From IMG/VR virus record IMGVR_UViG_3300017788_000102, positions 1-31,967 of that record: a stretch of 31,967 nucleotides of DNA; one strand, given 5' to 3'. Shown here piece by piece: positions 15,327-22,048 of the stretch (position 1 is its first letter; every line of letters begins with the position of its first letter). The notes below the pieces were generated by a model. It searched no databases. It had not been told where the DNA came from and saw nothing but the letters and a program-made list of their open reading frames with translations. Position numbers and translations under genes: made by a program. Source of the DNA: a virus.

Positions 15327-15399
15327 TGAGCCAGGCGAGAATTGAACCCGCGACCTGCATTTTATAAGAATGCCACTCTTACCACTGAGTTACTGGCTC
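15327..15399 (-). tRNA. tRNA-Ile with anticodon TAT
   Basis: Minus strand: acceptor GAGCCAG/CTGGCTC (7 bp), D-arm ACTC/GAGT, anticodon stem GCATT/AATGC around CTTATAA, variable loop AGGTC, T-arm GCGGG/CTCGC with GTTCAA. The anticodon is TAT, which reads AUA directly. Discriminator is A, as in Ile tRNAs. CCA is not encoded. Most bacteria read AUA with a lysidine-modified CAU tRNA, so this is an unusual type. Confidence 0.88.
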
Positions 15400-15405
15400 G
15401 TTGAG

Positions 15406-16047
15406 TCAGAAACCCTGTATATTGAAACCCTCAGAACTTATTGATGCGAATAATGCTTCTATGTCTGCATCATTATTGATGATGTCTTTTTCTGCAGATA
15501 ACGCCCCAATGAGAACCCTGGATACTGACGACGTCTTCAATACCTTGTCAACACCGCCCTCAAAGCCAAGTGGCACGCCCCAGTCAATCATCCGACCCAA
15601 CTTATACTCATATGGCAACGAGGCAAGCGTCAACTCAAACTGACGATTGACGCGATTCTGTTCGCAATGGGTGACCGTTAGGCATTCCCTCACTAGGTCC
15701 TTCTCCTCCACAAAGGCAGCCCTCAATTCTCTCCCATCGAGCCTGGTTTTGTCAAGCGTCTCGAATGCTTCAGCAACGAATGTAATTGCACTAACGTTAA
15801 TAAATGACGTCGCTATTCGTGTAGCCATCTCCAAGCATCGCCCAAGACGCTGCTCCACAGGGAGAAGCATTAGGTCCTTGCGCATTTGTGCTGCAAACAA
15901 TAGGTCAGCGTTCTGCCAAAAGAAAAATGTGAAAGGTAGGTCTTCCCCAATGCCGAAGTCCCCAACGATGTAATTCTTGGCCACCTGTGCGCTGGTGAGG
16001 CTCAGAGCCATTTTGCTCATCGCATCGTCGTACTTGTTCACGGGCAC
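15406..16047 (-). CDS. hypothetical protein, largely helical
   Basis: A 213-aa protein. GTG 16047 opens the frame; ATG 16020 (MSKMALSLTSAQVAKNYI) is an alternative. Neither has a strong Shine-Dalgarno. The protein has an ordered alpha/beta pattern: FGIGEDLPFTFFFWQNADLLF, then LGRCLEMATRIATSFINVSAITFVAEAF, then FEGGVDKVLKTSSVSRVLIGAL. I do not recognise a family or catalytic motif. It is the first gene of a leftward set, divergent from the histone-like gene at 16107, separated by 59 bases. Confidence 0.6.
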   Translation of the reverse strand: MPVNKYDDAMSKMALSLTSAQVAKNYIVGDFGIGEDLPFTFFFWQNADLLFAAQMRKDLMLLPVEQRLGRCLEMATRIATSFINVSAITFVAEAFETLDKTRLDGRELRAAFVEEKDLVRECLTVTHCEQNRVNRQFELTLASLPYEYKLGRMIDWGVPLGFEGGVDKVLKTSSVSRVLIGALSAEKDIINNDADIEALFASISSEGFNIQGF

Positions 16048-16106
16048 AACCTAGTCGAGGCAATAGTTCCGCCATTGCAGCATTAGGTCGTGCTAAGTTT
16101 CCGGCT

Positions 16107-16532
16107 ATGACTACTTCCAAAAACAGCAAGAACAAGAAGACCAATGCCAAAAAGGCTACTGCCCCAAAGGCTGCACCCAAGAAGGCTGGACCCAAGAAGG
16201 CCGCAGCCAAGAAGGCTGCCCCAGTGCCTACTGCGTCTGAAAAACGCAAGCCTGGCCGTCCCCGCAAGGGGGCTGCAGCACCAGCCGCCAAGAAGACTCA
16301 GGCTAAGAAGGCACCCGCACGGCCGGTCCCCAACACTCAGGTTACTGGGGTTGAGATTGCCCCCACTTCTGTGACTACTACGGCAACTGGCTCGGTGCCA
16401 ACCTTTGCGCTTAATACCACTTGGTCTGCCGTAACCGATTCCCGCCGTGCTCCGGAAAAGTCCGTTCCGACCAAGAAGCGCGGCTTTTTCTCGCGCATTT
16501 TCGGACGCAAGAACAAAAAAAGCAAGCGTTAA
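16107..16532 (+). CDS. histone H1-like protein with AT-hook
   Basis: A 141-aa protein of extreme composition. Residues 1-75 are Lys/Ala/Pro repeats (KKATAPKAAPKKAGPKKAAAKK), like the tails of histone H1, bacterial Hc and actinobacterial HU. KRKPGRPRKG at about 47-56 is a classic AT-hook (GRP core) for the DNA minor groove. Residues 80-115 are a Thr/Ser/Val linker, and the C-terminus RGFFSRIFGRKNKKSKR is another basic, partly amphipathic tail. It probably coats or condenses DNA, phage or host, early in infection or in the capsid. First gene of a rightward cluster. No clear Shine-Dalgarno is seen before ATG 16107. Confidence 0.75.
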   Translation: MTTSKNSKNKKTNAKKATAPKAAPKKAGPKKAAAKKAAPVPTASEKRKPGRPRKGAAAPAAKKTQAKKAPARPVPNTQVTGVEIAPTSVTTTATGSVPTFALNTTWSAVTDSRRAPEKSVPTKKRGFFSRIFGRKNKKSKR

Positions 16533-16541
16533 TTCGCTACC

Positions 16542-16569
16542 TTAACCATTCATATTCGCGATGTATCAT
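16542..16569 (+). promoter_or_regulatory. candidate promoter for small-gene cluster
   Basis: TTAACC (16542-16547), a 16-base spacer and TATCAT (16564-16569), 24 bases before ATG 16593. Five of six bases match the consensus -10. The gap after the histone-like gene would allow independent expression of the following small genes. Confidence 0.35.
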
Positions 16570-16592
16570 TTGTGCGGGTCAGGTGATTCATT

Positions 16593-16772
16593 ATGGAAAA
16601 ACGAATGGGAATAATCAGGGAGGCGGCGGCACTCATAGGCGCCGACGAAAATGACCTTACTGAAGAGCAGGCAACCAAATTACTTCGTTCTTTGGTGATG
16701 AACAATAATAACTTGCGCATTCGGAAGGCGCGGGCCAATGTGGACCGAATCCGAGAGGAACGCAATGAGTGA
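16593..16772 (+). CDS. 59-aa helical protein
   Basis: ATG 16593 (MEKRMGIIREAAALIG), with CAGGTG about 10 bases upstream. The stop TGA overlaps the next start by 8 bases. Acidic middle (ADENDLTEEQATKLLRSL) and basic end (RIRKARANVDRIREERNE). Probably a small helical DNA-associated or regulatory protein; no family recognised. Confidence 0.6.
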   Translation: MEKRMGIIREAAALIGADENDLTEEQATKLLRSLVMNNNNLRIRKARANVDRIREERNE

Positions 16773-17019
16773 ACTGGTTAATCGCATACATTCACTGAAG
16801 CAGAAAGTGTCTGAACTTCAGGGTGAAGTTGCAGCCGAGCGTGCTCGTTATGTTGATGAAGTTGACCACTCTGACGAAATGGCCTACATACTTCGTTCTT
16901 TGCGCGAATCTGTTGACGGACAATTAAAGCAGGACATCGACTATTTGCTCCGCGTCAATTCGTCTAGGCGCCATGCCGACGAATCGCTTTCCGCCCTGTC
17001 TTATTCCCATGATGACTAA
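16765..17019 (+). CDS. coiled-coil protein
   Basis: An 84-aa protein from ATG 16765, with GAGAGGAAC just upstream and an 8-base overlap with the gene before. An in-frame ATG 27 bases upstream is less likely. Residues 1-65 are a long heptad helix: NRIHSLKQKVSELQGEVAAER, then EMAYILRSLRESVDGQLKQ. It resembles the coiled-coil gene at 12458-12703 in style. Function unknown. Confidence 0.55.
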   Translation: MSELVNRIHSLKQKVSELQGEVAAERARYVDEVDHSDEMAYILRSLRESVDGQLKQDIDYLLRVNSSRRHADESLSALSYSHDD

Positions 17020-17227
17020 GGCATTGAGGAAACTGGACGAGAAGCATCTCACCGGACCTCTGGCGGTCACGCTTTTCATACTTGCGTATGACATTGTCGC
17101 AGTTAAGCGCAATAGAAGCACAATTACTCGCGACATTCACCACCTAAAACAACTTGGTTTTGGGCCAGAGATTTCTGGTGCAATAGCAGGACTTTTGGCT
17201 TTTCATCTACTATTTCGCGATAGGTGA
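17009..17227 (+). CDS. small membrane-associated protein
   Basis: ATG 17009 or 17012 inside the tail of the previous gene (ATGATGACTAA). About 72 aa: a basic helix KALRKLDEKHL, a hydrophobic stretch LAVTLFILAYDIVAV, a basic loop KRNRSTITRDIHHLK and a second hydrophobic stretch ISGAIAGLLAFHLLF. Two membrane helices with an inside-positive loop are plausible. Holin-like features are possible but not specific. Confidence 0.5.
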   Translation: MMTKALRKLDEKHLTGPLAVTLFILAYDIVAVKRNRSTITRDIHHLKQLGFGPEISGAIAGLLAFHLLFRDR

Positions 17228-17230
17228 GCA

Positions 17231-17557
17231 ATGCACCTCCGCCACCTCGAGGATTATGTCGTAGAACTAGCCTCTAGCAATTTGGACAATACTGGTGAAT
17301 TCATCAGCACGAGCGACGTAGTATCGCGACTAATGGAGATAATAGTTATAGAGGAGCAACTCATACCAGATTTTGTTGTTGACGGTGACTCCTTTCATAA
17401 ATTTGAAGATGATTACTTTGGCATCAACGCATACTCTGATAATCTGCCAGAACGCAACGAGACGGGAGACAAAATGAAACTAATTGCGTGGCTTGGCGGC
17501 ACGATTCTTGTTGGTGGGATTTGCTTTCTTATCGGCTTTTTTGTTGCTCCGGCGTGA
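17231..17557 (+). CDS. 108-aa protein with C-terminal membrane helix
   Basis: ATG 17231 with AGGTGAG upstream. Residues 1-75 are soluble and acidic (TSDVVSRLMEIIVIEEQLIPDF). The last 25 residues, LIAWLGGTILVGGICFLIGFF, form one membrane helix, so it is a tail-anchored protein. The internal ATG 17474 has its own GGGAG and would give a 27-aa free membrane peptide, MKLIAWLGGTILV..., so a dual start is possible. Confidence 0.6.
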   Translation: MHLRHLEDYVVELASSNLDNTGEFISTSDVVSRLMEIIVIEEQLIPDFVVDGDSFHKFEDDYFGINAYSDNLPERNETGDKMKLIAWLGGTILVGGICFLIGFFVAPA

Positions 17558-17566
17558 GGTGCATAA

Positions 17567-17908
17567 ATGATTCCCCCCGACCCTGAAAAAATTCAAGTAA
17601 TTACTGACCCCAATGAAATTCCACAAGTGGAAACAAGTGGATTTTATGTATCCGTTCGCGCTTCCTATTTGGGCAGAACGTGGGAATTGCGCACAAACAG
17701 CAAGGCGACCGAGGCGACACTCTCTATTGTCACCAAGGCCGAACCATCCAATACCGAAGTTGTCAATATTGTTCGCTACATAAAGACCGATTTGCCGCCG
17801 GTAGATATTGTTGGTCTTGCTGGTCTGGCTACACGCCTCCAAGCACTAGTTGCTGCCTATTCGCACAAAACATTTATTCTGGAAGGGGAGGCAATAGGTG
17901 CAGCCTGA
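17567..17908 (+). CDS. hypothetical protein, alpha/beta
   Basis: A 113-aa protein, GAGGTG before ATG 17567. Pattern: IQVITDPNEIPQVETSGFYVSVRASYLGRTWELRT, then a middle with ATEATLSIVTKAEPS, then a helix LAGLATRLQALVAAYS. No motif recognised. It overlaps the next gene by 11 bases. Confidence 0.55.
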   Translation: MIPPDPEKIQVITDPNEIPQVETSGFYVSVRASYLGRTWELRTNSKATEATLSIVTKAEPSNTEVVNIVRYIKTDLPPVDIVGLAGLATRLQALVAAYSHKTFILEGEAIGAA

Positions 17909-18101
17909 AGATGGTGAGCCAATTTTTGAGGGTGGAATCGATGGCGATATTGATGCACCCAACTTCGCCGTGAGGCGGTGGAATATCTGCGTCTCGTGCG
18001 ACAGGCTATTTAAGCCGACCCGTCAGTGCAAAGAGTGTGGATGCTTCATGAAGATAAAGGTGCGCCTGAAAGGGTCAACCTGTCCACTCAAGAAGTGGTA
18101 A
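17898..18101 (+). CDS. small zinc-ribbon phage protein
   Basis: A 67-aa protein from GTG 17898, with GGGGAGG upstream. Cysteines: 31 and 34 (CVSC), 44, 47 and 49 (CKECGC), and 62 (CPLKKW end). This C-x2-C...C-x2-C-x-C...CP-x-KKW pattern is a common small phage zinc ribbon; similar proteins occur in marine and freshwater phages (from memory). The acidic N-terminal 25 residues are likely disordered. It ends two bases before the convergent ParB-like gene, and no terminator separates them. Confidence 0.72.
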   Translation: MQPEDGEPIFEGGIDGDIDAPNFAVRRWNICVSCDRLFKPTRQCKECGCFMKIKVRLKGSTCPLKKW

Positions 18102-18102
18102 T

Positions 18103-18900
18103 TCAGCACTCCGAATGGGCGTCAATAAAGGAGATTAACTTCTCGGCGTTTGTCTCTCCGTCGTATGCTGCCTCATTACGCAACCACCTGATGAAGTCAT
18201 ACCAGCGACGCTGTTGCTCTGGGTCGTCAAATACAATCGTATATTGAACCACTGCCTTGGGCATATTTTGCATTTGCCCAGTCACCAAACCACTGCCCTG
18301 AATCGCTACATCCTTATGTTCAACTGTTGATGGTGCGACTATTTGCCGCTCGCCCTCATCATTGCTTTTAACCAGTGATGAAAGAATGGCTTCGTTGATG
18401 TTGGGGATATCCTGGATTACCGGTGGCACGTATGGGGCGCGCTCTTGACCGCCAGGAGTTGTGCTGGACTCAAATGTGACCTCCTCCATTGCGGCTAACT
18501 CAAACTCGTCCCATCCCAGTTCCTCAAATAACAAGCCATAGTCGTCAACTACACCAGCAAGAAGTTCCGAAACCATGACATCATCCGTTTGCCCAAGTTC
18601 GGAGGTGCGATTGTCTGCTAGCGCAAATGCTATTGCTCGGGAATCGTCGGCATCCATGGGGACTGCAGCGATGTGGGTCCAGCCCAATTTTTTTGCTGCC
18701 ATAACCTGGTGGTTTCCGGCAATGATTGTTGCGGTTCCATCATCATTTGGCCTTATTACAACTGGCTTCACTTGACCAAATTCCGCATACGATGCAACAA
18801 TTGCATCGACATTCCCCCTTCGTGGGTTGCCTGTCAGAGGGACAAGCGTCGTAACGTCCACCAATAGGCCCGACAGGGAGTCATCTACATTGTGGTTCAT
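18103..18900 (-). CDS. second ParB-like protein
   Basis: A 265-aa protein with a ParB N-terminal fold. GGAGA before ATG 18900 supports this start; an in-frame TTG at 18933 follows the preceding stop directly but has no better signal. Residues about 20-110: LVPLTGNPRRGNVDAIV, the helix SYAEFGQVKPVVIRPN, then TIIAGNHQVMAAKKLGW, with GNHQ at the ParB nucleotide-binding position, and a region with FALADNRTSELG. The C-terminal 150 residues are a separate acidic alpha/beta part with VVQYTIVFDDPEQQRRWYDFIRWL. ParB-like proteins of phages often act as DNA-binding or CTPase/nuclease partners, including methyltransferase-associated ones. The exact role is not shown. Confidence 0.78.
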   Translation of the reverse strand: MNHNVDDSLSGLLVDVTTLVPLTGNPRRGNVDAIVASYAEFGQVKPVVIRPNDDGTATIIAGNHQVMAAKKLGWTHIAAVPMDADDSRAIAFALADNRTSELGQTDDVMVSELLAGVVDDYGLLFEELGWDEFELAAMEEVTFESSTTPGGQERAPYVPPVIQDIPNINEAILSSLVKSNDEGERQIVAPSTVEHKDVAIQGSGLVTGQMQNMPKAVVQYTIVFDDPEQQRRWYDFIRWLRNEAAYDGETNAEKLISFIDAHSEC

Positions 18901-18933
18901 TGCGTCTCCAATTAGGTTCGCGCCGTGAGACAA

Positions 18934-19281
18934 TCACGGCATTACTTGCGCGCGGACATTTGCATTTAGCGTTCTCATGGCATCAATTGATGTACGAAGA
19001 GAAAGCAATTTCTCACGCTTTGACTTAACTAATGCTTCAGAGATTTTGTAGTCAAACTGCTCATCGGCCAATTTGTAATCAGCCCATGCTTCGCGCTCTT
19101 TAATTGAGCCCTTTGCGGCTAGGTATTCTTTTGCCCAGTTGGCCTTATAGATGGCTTCTTTCTTGGCAGCATCCTCGGCCAGTTTTTCGAATGCCTCTGT
19201 CTCTTCTTCGAGCATGTCAATCAAACGAAGAAGTTCAGATTCAATCTCAACCTGACTGATTGGATTATCACGAAGCCCCAT
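18934..19281 (-). CDS. helical hypothetical protein in recombination operon
   Basis: A 115-aa protein from ATG 19281, overlapping the RuvC-like stop, with AAGGAG about 10 bases upstream. Almost all helix and highly charged: LRLIDMLEEETEAFEKLAEDAAKKEAIYKAN..., then YLAAKGSIKEREAWADYKL. The pattern resembles phage proteins next to Rad52/RecT genes, but no function is assigned. Coiled coil likely. Confidence 0.6.
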   Translation of the reverse strand: MGLRDNPISQVEIESELLRLIDMLEEETEAFEKLAEDAAKKEAIYKANWAKEYLAAKGSIKEREAWADYKLADEQFDYKISEALVKSKREKLLSLRTSIDAMRTLNANVRAQVMP

Positions 19282-19801
19282 TATTGGCAATCTCCTTCAG
19301 TGGTGACCAGTCAACATTTTTTAACGATGACATATTCACTTCCGGCCAACTGTACTTCCCTAGACCAAGGGCTTGCAAGCCCATTTCTTCAAGGAGCCAG
19401 GCGTCGCATTCATCATCAGCACTTTTCCCAGACCAAATTAAACCAGTGCGCGCAGATACGGCAGAGATGACTTCAGTTTTTGCGGCGTTACCACGACCTG
19501 TGGCAAACTTTGCACGGCTCGTGGGCGGAACATCTGCGTATGGAATCATCATCTCGTGCAATAGAAGGCGCACTACACCGCCGAGTTCGCCAATCTTGTG
19601 TGACTGAGAGTTTCTTGCTGAAAATGCATAACCCTCAATCACCGCACCCCGAACATCGTGCTCCAACAGATACAAAAAAAGTTGGTCACGGATGTCTTTT
19701 AGCCGCCGCACTTCCTTGTGCTTGCTGGTAATTGCACTAGTTGTGCCATTAACGCACATTCCCGTTGAGGTAAGGGAAAGGTCAAGGCCGACGATGAACA
19801 C
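19268..19801 (-). CDS. RuvC-like Holliday junction resolvase
   Basis: A 177-aa RNase H-fold nuclease. Start GTG 19801. Conserved acidic residues: Asp7 in GLDLSLTSTG, Glu56 in VIEGYAF, Asp130 and Asp133 in SADDECDAWLL, which match the RuvC metal-binding tetrad. HKIGELGGVVRLLLHE and PPTSRAKFATGRGNAAKTEVI are typical middle regions. Phage members resolve branched DNA before packaging, and its location in an operon with the annealing protein and exonuclease agrees with that. Confidence 0.88.
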   Translation of the reverse strand: MFIVGLDLSLTSTGMCVNGTTSAITSKHKEVRRLKDIRDQLFLYLLEHDVRGAVIEGYAFSARNSQSHKIGELGGVVRLLLHEMMIPYADVPPTSRAKFATGRGNAAKTEVISAVSARTGLIWSGKSADDECDAWLLEEMGLQALGLGKYSWPEVNMSSLKNVDWSPLKEIANNGAS

Positions 19802-19832
19802 GGATTCACAGTATCATTCAGAAATGCCAAAA

Positions 19833-19852
19833 GCGGGAGGTTGCCCTCCCGC
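19833..19852 (-). terminator. intrinsic terminator (leftward)
   Basis: A perfect 8-bp GC stem, GCGGGAGG with CCTCCCGC, and a 4-base loop. On the minus strand it is followed by TTTT. It lies 75 bases past the stop of the beta-rich protein gene and before the RuvC-like gene, so it probably ends the transcript of the former. Confidence 0.75.
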
Positions 19853-19904
19853 AAATGACTCCCAAGGTAACGGAACTGTCTACCTACGGGTATTGAATTG
19901 TCGC

Positions 19905-19918
19905 ACCCCGAAAGGGGT
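19905..19918 (+). terminator. second hairpin, plus-strand terminator-like
   Basis: A-CCCC, GAAA tetraloop, GGGG-T, followed on the plus strand by TTCTTTC. It is immediately downstream of the beta-rich protein gene. The T-rich tail points to rightward transcription, so it might block antisense transcription, or protect the 3' end of the leftward mRNA. Confidence 0.4.
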
Positions 19919-19926
19919 TTCTTTCA

Positions 19927-20337
19927 TCAGGCCTGCTGACCGAAGCGGTTATCTGGTTCGATAGCGATTGGAGTGGTCTCTTCCTCATCCAGGTCCACCG
20001 AGAGGGCCAATGCGAGGTTGGCGCCAGCAACCGATGAGCCAATCTGGTCAATGTCGATGCTGAGGAGGTCACCGGCAGCAAAGGTCGTCACATCTGGCTG
20101 ACCAGCCAGCGCCGCCGCAGTAGCCGAAACCGCAACAGTCGGGCGGTTCGCCTGCGTAGTAAAAATGGTGGTGCCATTCTTGTTGATGTCAACAATCAGG
20201 GTTGCGCCGGTTGGGGCCGTGCCGACCTTGGCTACGACATTCTTGATAACACCAGCGTGTGGGGCGACCACAAATGCTTTGCCAGCGGCTGCGGTAAGGG
20301 TTCCGAGGCTCTGGAATTGTAGAACTGCTGAACTCAT
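19927..20337 (-). CDS. beta-rich probable virion (decoration or fibre-type) protein
   Basis: A 136-aa protein with no cysteine; GGAGA before ATG 20337. The sequence alternates strands: GKAFVVAPHAGVIKNVVAKVG, ATLIVDINKNGTTIF, FAAGDLLSIDIDQIGS, and LALALSVDL. The NKNG, 'FAAGD' and 'IDIDQIG' segments resemble beta-sandwich domains of phage decoration or head fibre proteins (from memory). It is expressed alone: a promoter-like region upstream, a strong leftward terminator downstream. This setup suggests high-level expression, which agrees with a capsid or tail decoration protein. Identity not proven. Confidence 0.6.
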   Translation of the reverse strand: MSSAVLQFQSLGTLTAAAGKAFVVAPHAGVIKNVVAKVGTAPTGATLIVDINKNGTTIFTTQANRPTVAVSATAAALAGQPDVTTFAAGDLLSIDIDQIGSSVAGANLALALSVDLDEEETTPIAIEPDNRFGQQA

Positions 20338-20379
20338 AATTTGTCTCCGTGTCTAGTGGGGTTACGACAAATAGACTTT

Positions 20380-20409
20380 ACTACATTGGAGACTGTCCAT
20401 AGTGAACAA
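20380..20409 (-). promoter_or_regulatory. candidate promoter for the beta-rich virion protein
   Basis: Minus strand: TTGTTC (20404-20409), 18-base spacer, TGTAGT (20380-20385), about 43 bases before ATG 20337. Weak -10 match; supported mainly by the isolated, terminated gene it would serve. Confidence 0.3.
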
Positions 20410-20430
20410 TGGCAGCAAATTTGCGACGAC

Positions 20431-20754
20431 TTAACTATCACGTTCCCAGCCATGCTTGGCTAAGCCGAGGTCAAAAGCCAATTGAGGCTCCCGACCTATG
20501 CGATTATGGCATTCACGACATACGGCGAGCAAATTAGATTCATCAATAATTGAACCACCCTGTGAACGCCTTACCAGTTCGTGAATATCTACGCTTCCAC
20601 GACGAACATATGAGCCTTTTCCGTCATGTTTGGCAAATTTTGGACAGGCTTCGCAGTATGGGCGCTCTGCAAGCAGTCTGCTCACAATTTCTCTTCGGAT
20701 AACGTATTCTTTTTCTTTTTTCTTACTGCGACGATGTAGCACGACCCCCCCCAT
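20431..20754 (-). CDS. HNH endonuclease
   Basis: A 107-aa protein with the HNH zinc-binding layout: Cys34-x2-Cys37 (YCEACPKF), Asp56-x-His58 (VDIHELVRRSQGG), Asn74 (ESNLLAV), then Cys79-x2-Cys82-His83 (CRECH). A basic N-terminus (HRRSKKKEKEYVIRR) may bind DNA. ATG 20754 overlaps the TAA of the gene before. HNH proteins of this size in phages assist terminase in DNA cleavage or act as free-standing homing-type nucleases. The terminase is in the same operon, so a packaging role is plausible. Confidence 0.85.
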   Translation of the reverse strand: MGGVVLHRRSKKKEKEYVIRREIVSRLLAERPYCEACPKFAKHDGKGSYVRRGSVDIHELVRRSQGGSIIDESNLLAVCRECHNRIGREPQLAFDLGLAKHGWERDS

Positions 20755-21260
20755 TAGAGAAGTGACGTATCAATGTTATCAAATTCCCACTTTTCGGAGA
20801 GCGCCGCCCATAGAGCGGTATCAATGGGGGTTGCCTCAAGGTCATTCTCGTTCATCATTTTGCGATGCTGATAAATGGCCCTCTTGAGGAATTCCACAAC
20901 TTCCCAGGGGTTGCTCGTGGGGGCAATCCCGGTCTCAATCATCGCGGTAACCTCATCAAGGCGCTTATTGACATGGAAGCGGAAACGCTCAACACGAGTG
21001 CGCTTCTGTGAATACGAAGAACGCATGGATGCCTGCATCCGGCGACTACCAATGTCGGCAAATCGCTTTTCGTCCGATGATTCGCTTTCACGAATATCAA
21101 GCAATTGGTCATCGAGGTTCTCAACAAGAGCAACGAGCGCTCTTTGCCAGCGCTGCCAATTTTGTTTCTCGAGAAGGACCTCTCGTTGCGATGGGGCAAG
21201 ACGATTCTTGACCTCCTCGGCAACAAGGTAGGCAAATGCGTCATCGGTAATTGTTGTCAT
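20754..21260 (-). CDS. hypothetical protein in recombination operon
   Basis: A 168-aa protein. ATG 21260 overlaps the nuclease gene's TGA; ATG 21269 is an alternative. Mostly helical: DAFAYLVAEEVKNRLAPSQREVLLE, a Trp-rich WQRWQRALVALVENL and a basic centre with MRSSYSQKRTRVERFRFHVNKRLD, then SNPWEVVEFLKRAIYQHR. A basic DNA-contacting helix is likely. It is between the exonuclease and HNH genes. No family recognised. Confidence 0.6.
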   Translation of the reverse strand: MTTITDDAFAYLVAEEVKNRLAPSQREVLLEKQNWQRWQRALVALVENLDDQLLDIRESESSDEKRFADIGSRRMQASMRSSYSQKRTRVERFRFHVNKRLDEVTAMIETGIAPTSNPWEVVEFLKRAIYQHRKMMNENDLEATPIDTALWAALSEKWEFDNIDTSLL

Positions 21261-22045
21261 TTTTTCCATCCTGGGCATATTGATTTGTAGGCGCAGTAAT
21301 CACACAAGCGAGAACGACTGTATGGAAAGTCGCCAGTTTCGCAGGCGCTGAGTACTTGCATGTAGGTGTCTTCAACGTAATTGGCAATATCTTCGTTGTT
21401 TTCCGGAGTTATCTCGTACGAGAATGATACCCCGTCTTTCAGATATAGCAACTTCAGTTTTCCAACATTGGGTGACTCCGGCAACATCAGCGCAGCATAA
21501 ATACGCAACTGGATGAACTTATCTGCGACCCATGACTTGGCCGGTGTTTTTCCCGTCTTGTAATCAGAAATACAGATAAGTTCGTTGTCCGTTGTCTCGT
21601 ATCTGTCGATGAACCCGCGTACTGGTGCGCTTTTTAGGTTTCCCTTAACTTCGCGCTCAATTCCCAACGGACTTATTGACTTTGGATTCTCAACCTTCCA
21701 GAGGTTCTCAATGCACCACCATGCATTCCAGCGAAACATTCTGTATTCGGATGGCTTGACATATCCATCCACGCGTTCTTCCCAGCCGGAATTAGTCCAC
21801 ACCTGTGCGGCCAGTCCCTTTGCCGCCCCAATGGAACGCTCTTCATTCGGCAGAACATAAAAGTTCTCAAGAATTTCGTGCACAAAGTTTCCGAGAAGCG
21901 TTGCCTCGCTTGGACGGTCCGGTATCCCGTCTATCTTGGAGAACTTAAATTTCTGTGGGCATTGACGGAATGTCCCCATTGATGAGGGGGACAAGTACGC
22001 GGGCGGATTGAAGGGTGGTCCGACCACCCCTGGTTCGTCACTCAC
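21257..22045 (-). CDS. Cas4/AddB-like PD-(D/E)XK exonuclease
   Basis: A 262-aa nuclease from GTG 22045, three bases after the Rad52-like gene's stop. Motifs: LSPSSMGTFRQCPQKFKF at the start, GNFVHEILENF (the His of motif I), VRGFIDRYE (Asp), ICISDYKTGK (catalytic Asp and Lys) and KFIQLRIYAALM (QxxxY). Cysteines 29, 248, 251 and 257 form the C...C-x2-C-x5-C set that binds a 4Fe-4S cluster in Cas4 and AddB. It should degrade one DNA strand to make a single-stranded end for the Rad52-like annealer, as in phage recombination pairs. Confidence 0.9.
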   Translation of the reverse strand: MSDEPGVVGPPFNPPAYLSPSSMGTFRQCPQKFKFSKIDGIPDRPSEATLLGNFVHEILENFYVLPNEERSIGAAKGLAAQVWTNSGWEERVDGYVKPSEYRMFRWNAWWCIENLWKVENPKSISPLGIEREVKGNLKSAPVRGFIDRYETTDNELICISDYKTGKTPAKSWVADKFIQLRIYAALMLPESPNVGKLKLLYLKDGVSFSYEITPENNEDIANYVEDTYMQVLSACETGDFPYSRSRLCDYCAYKSICPGWKK

Positions 22046-22048
22046 CGC

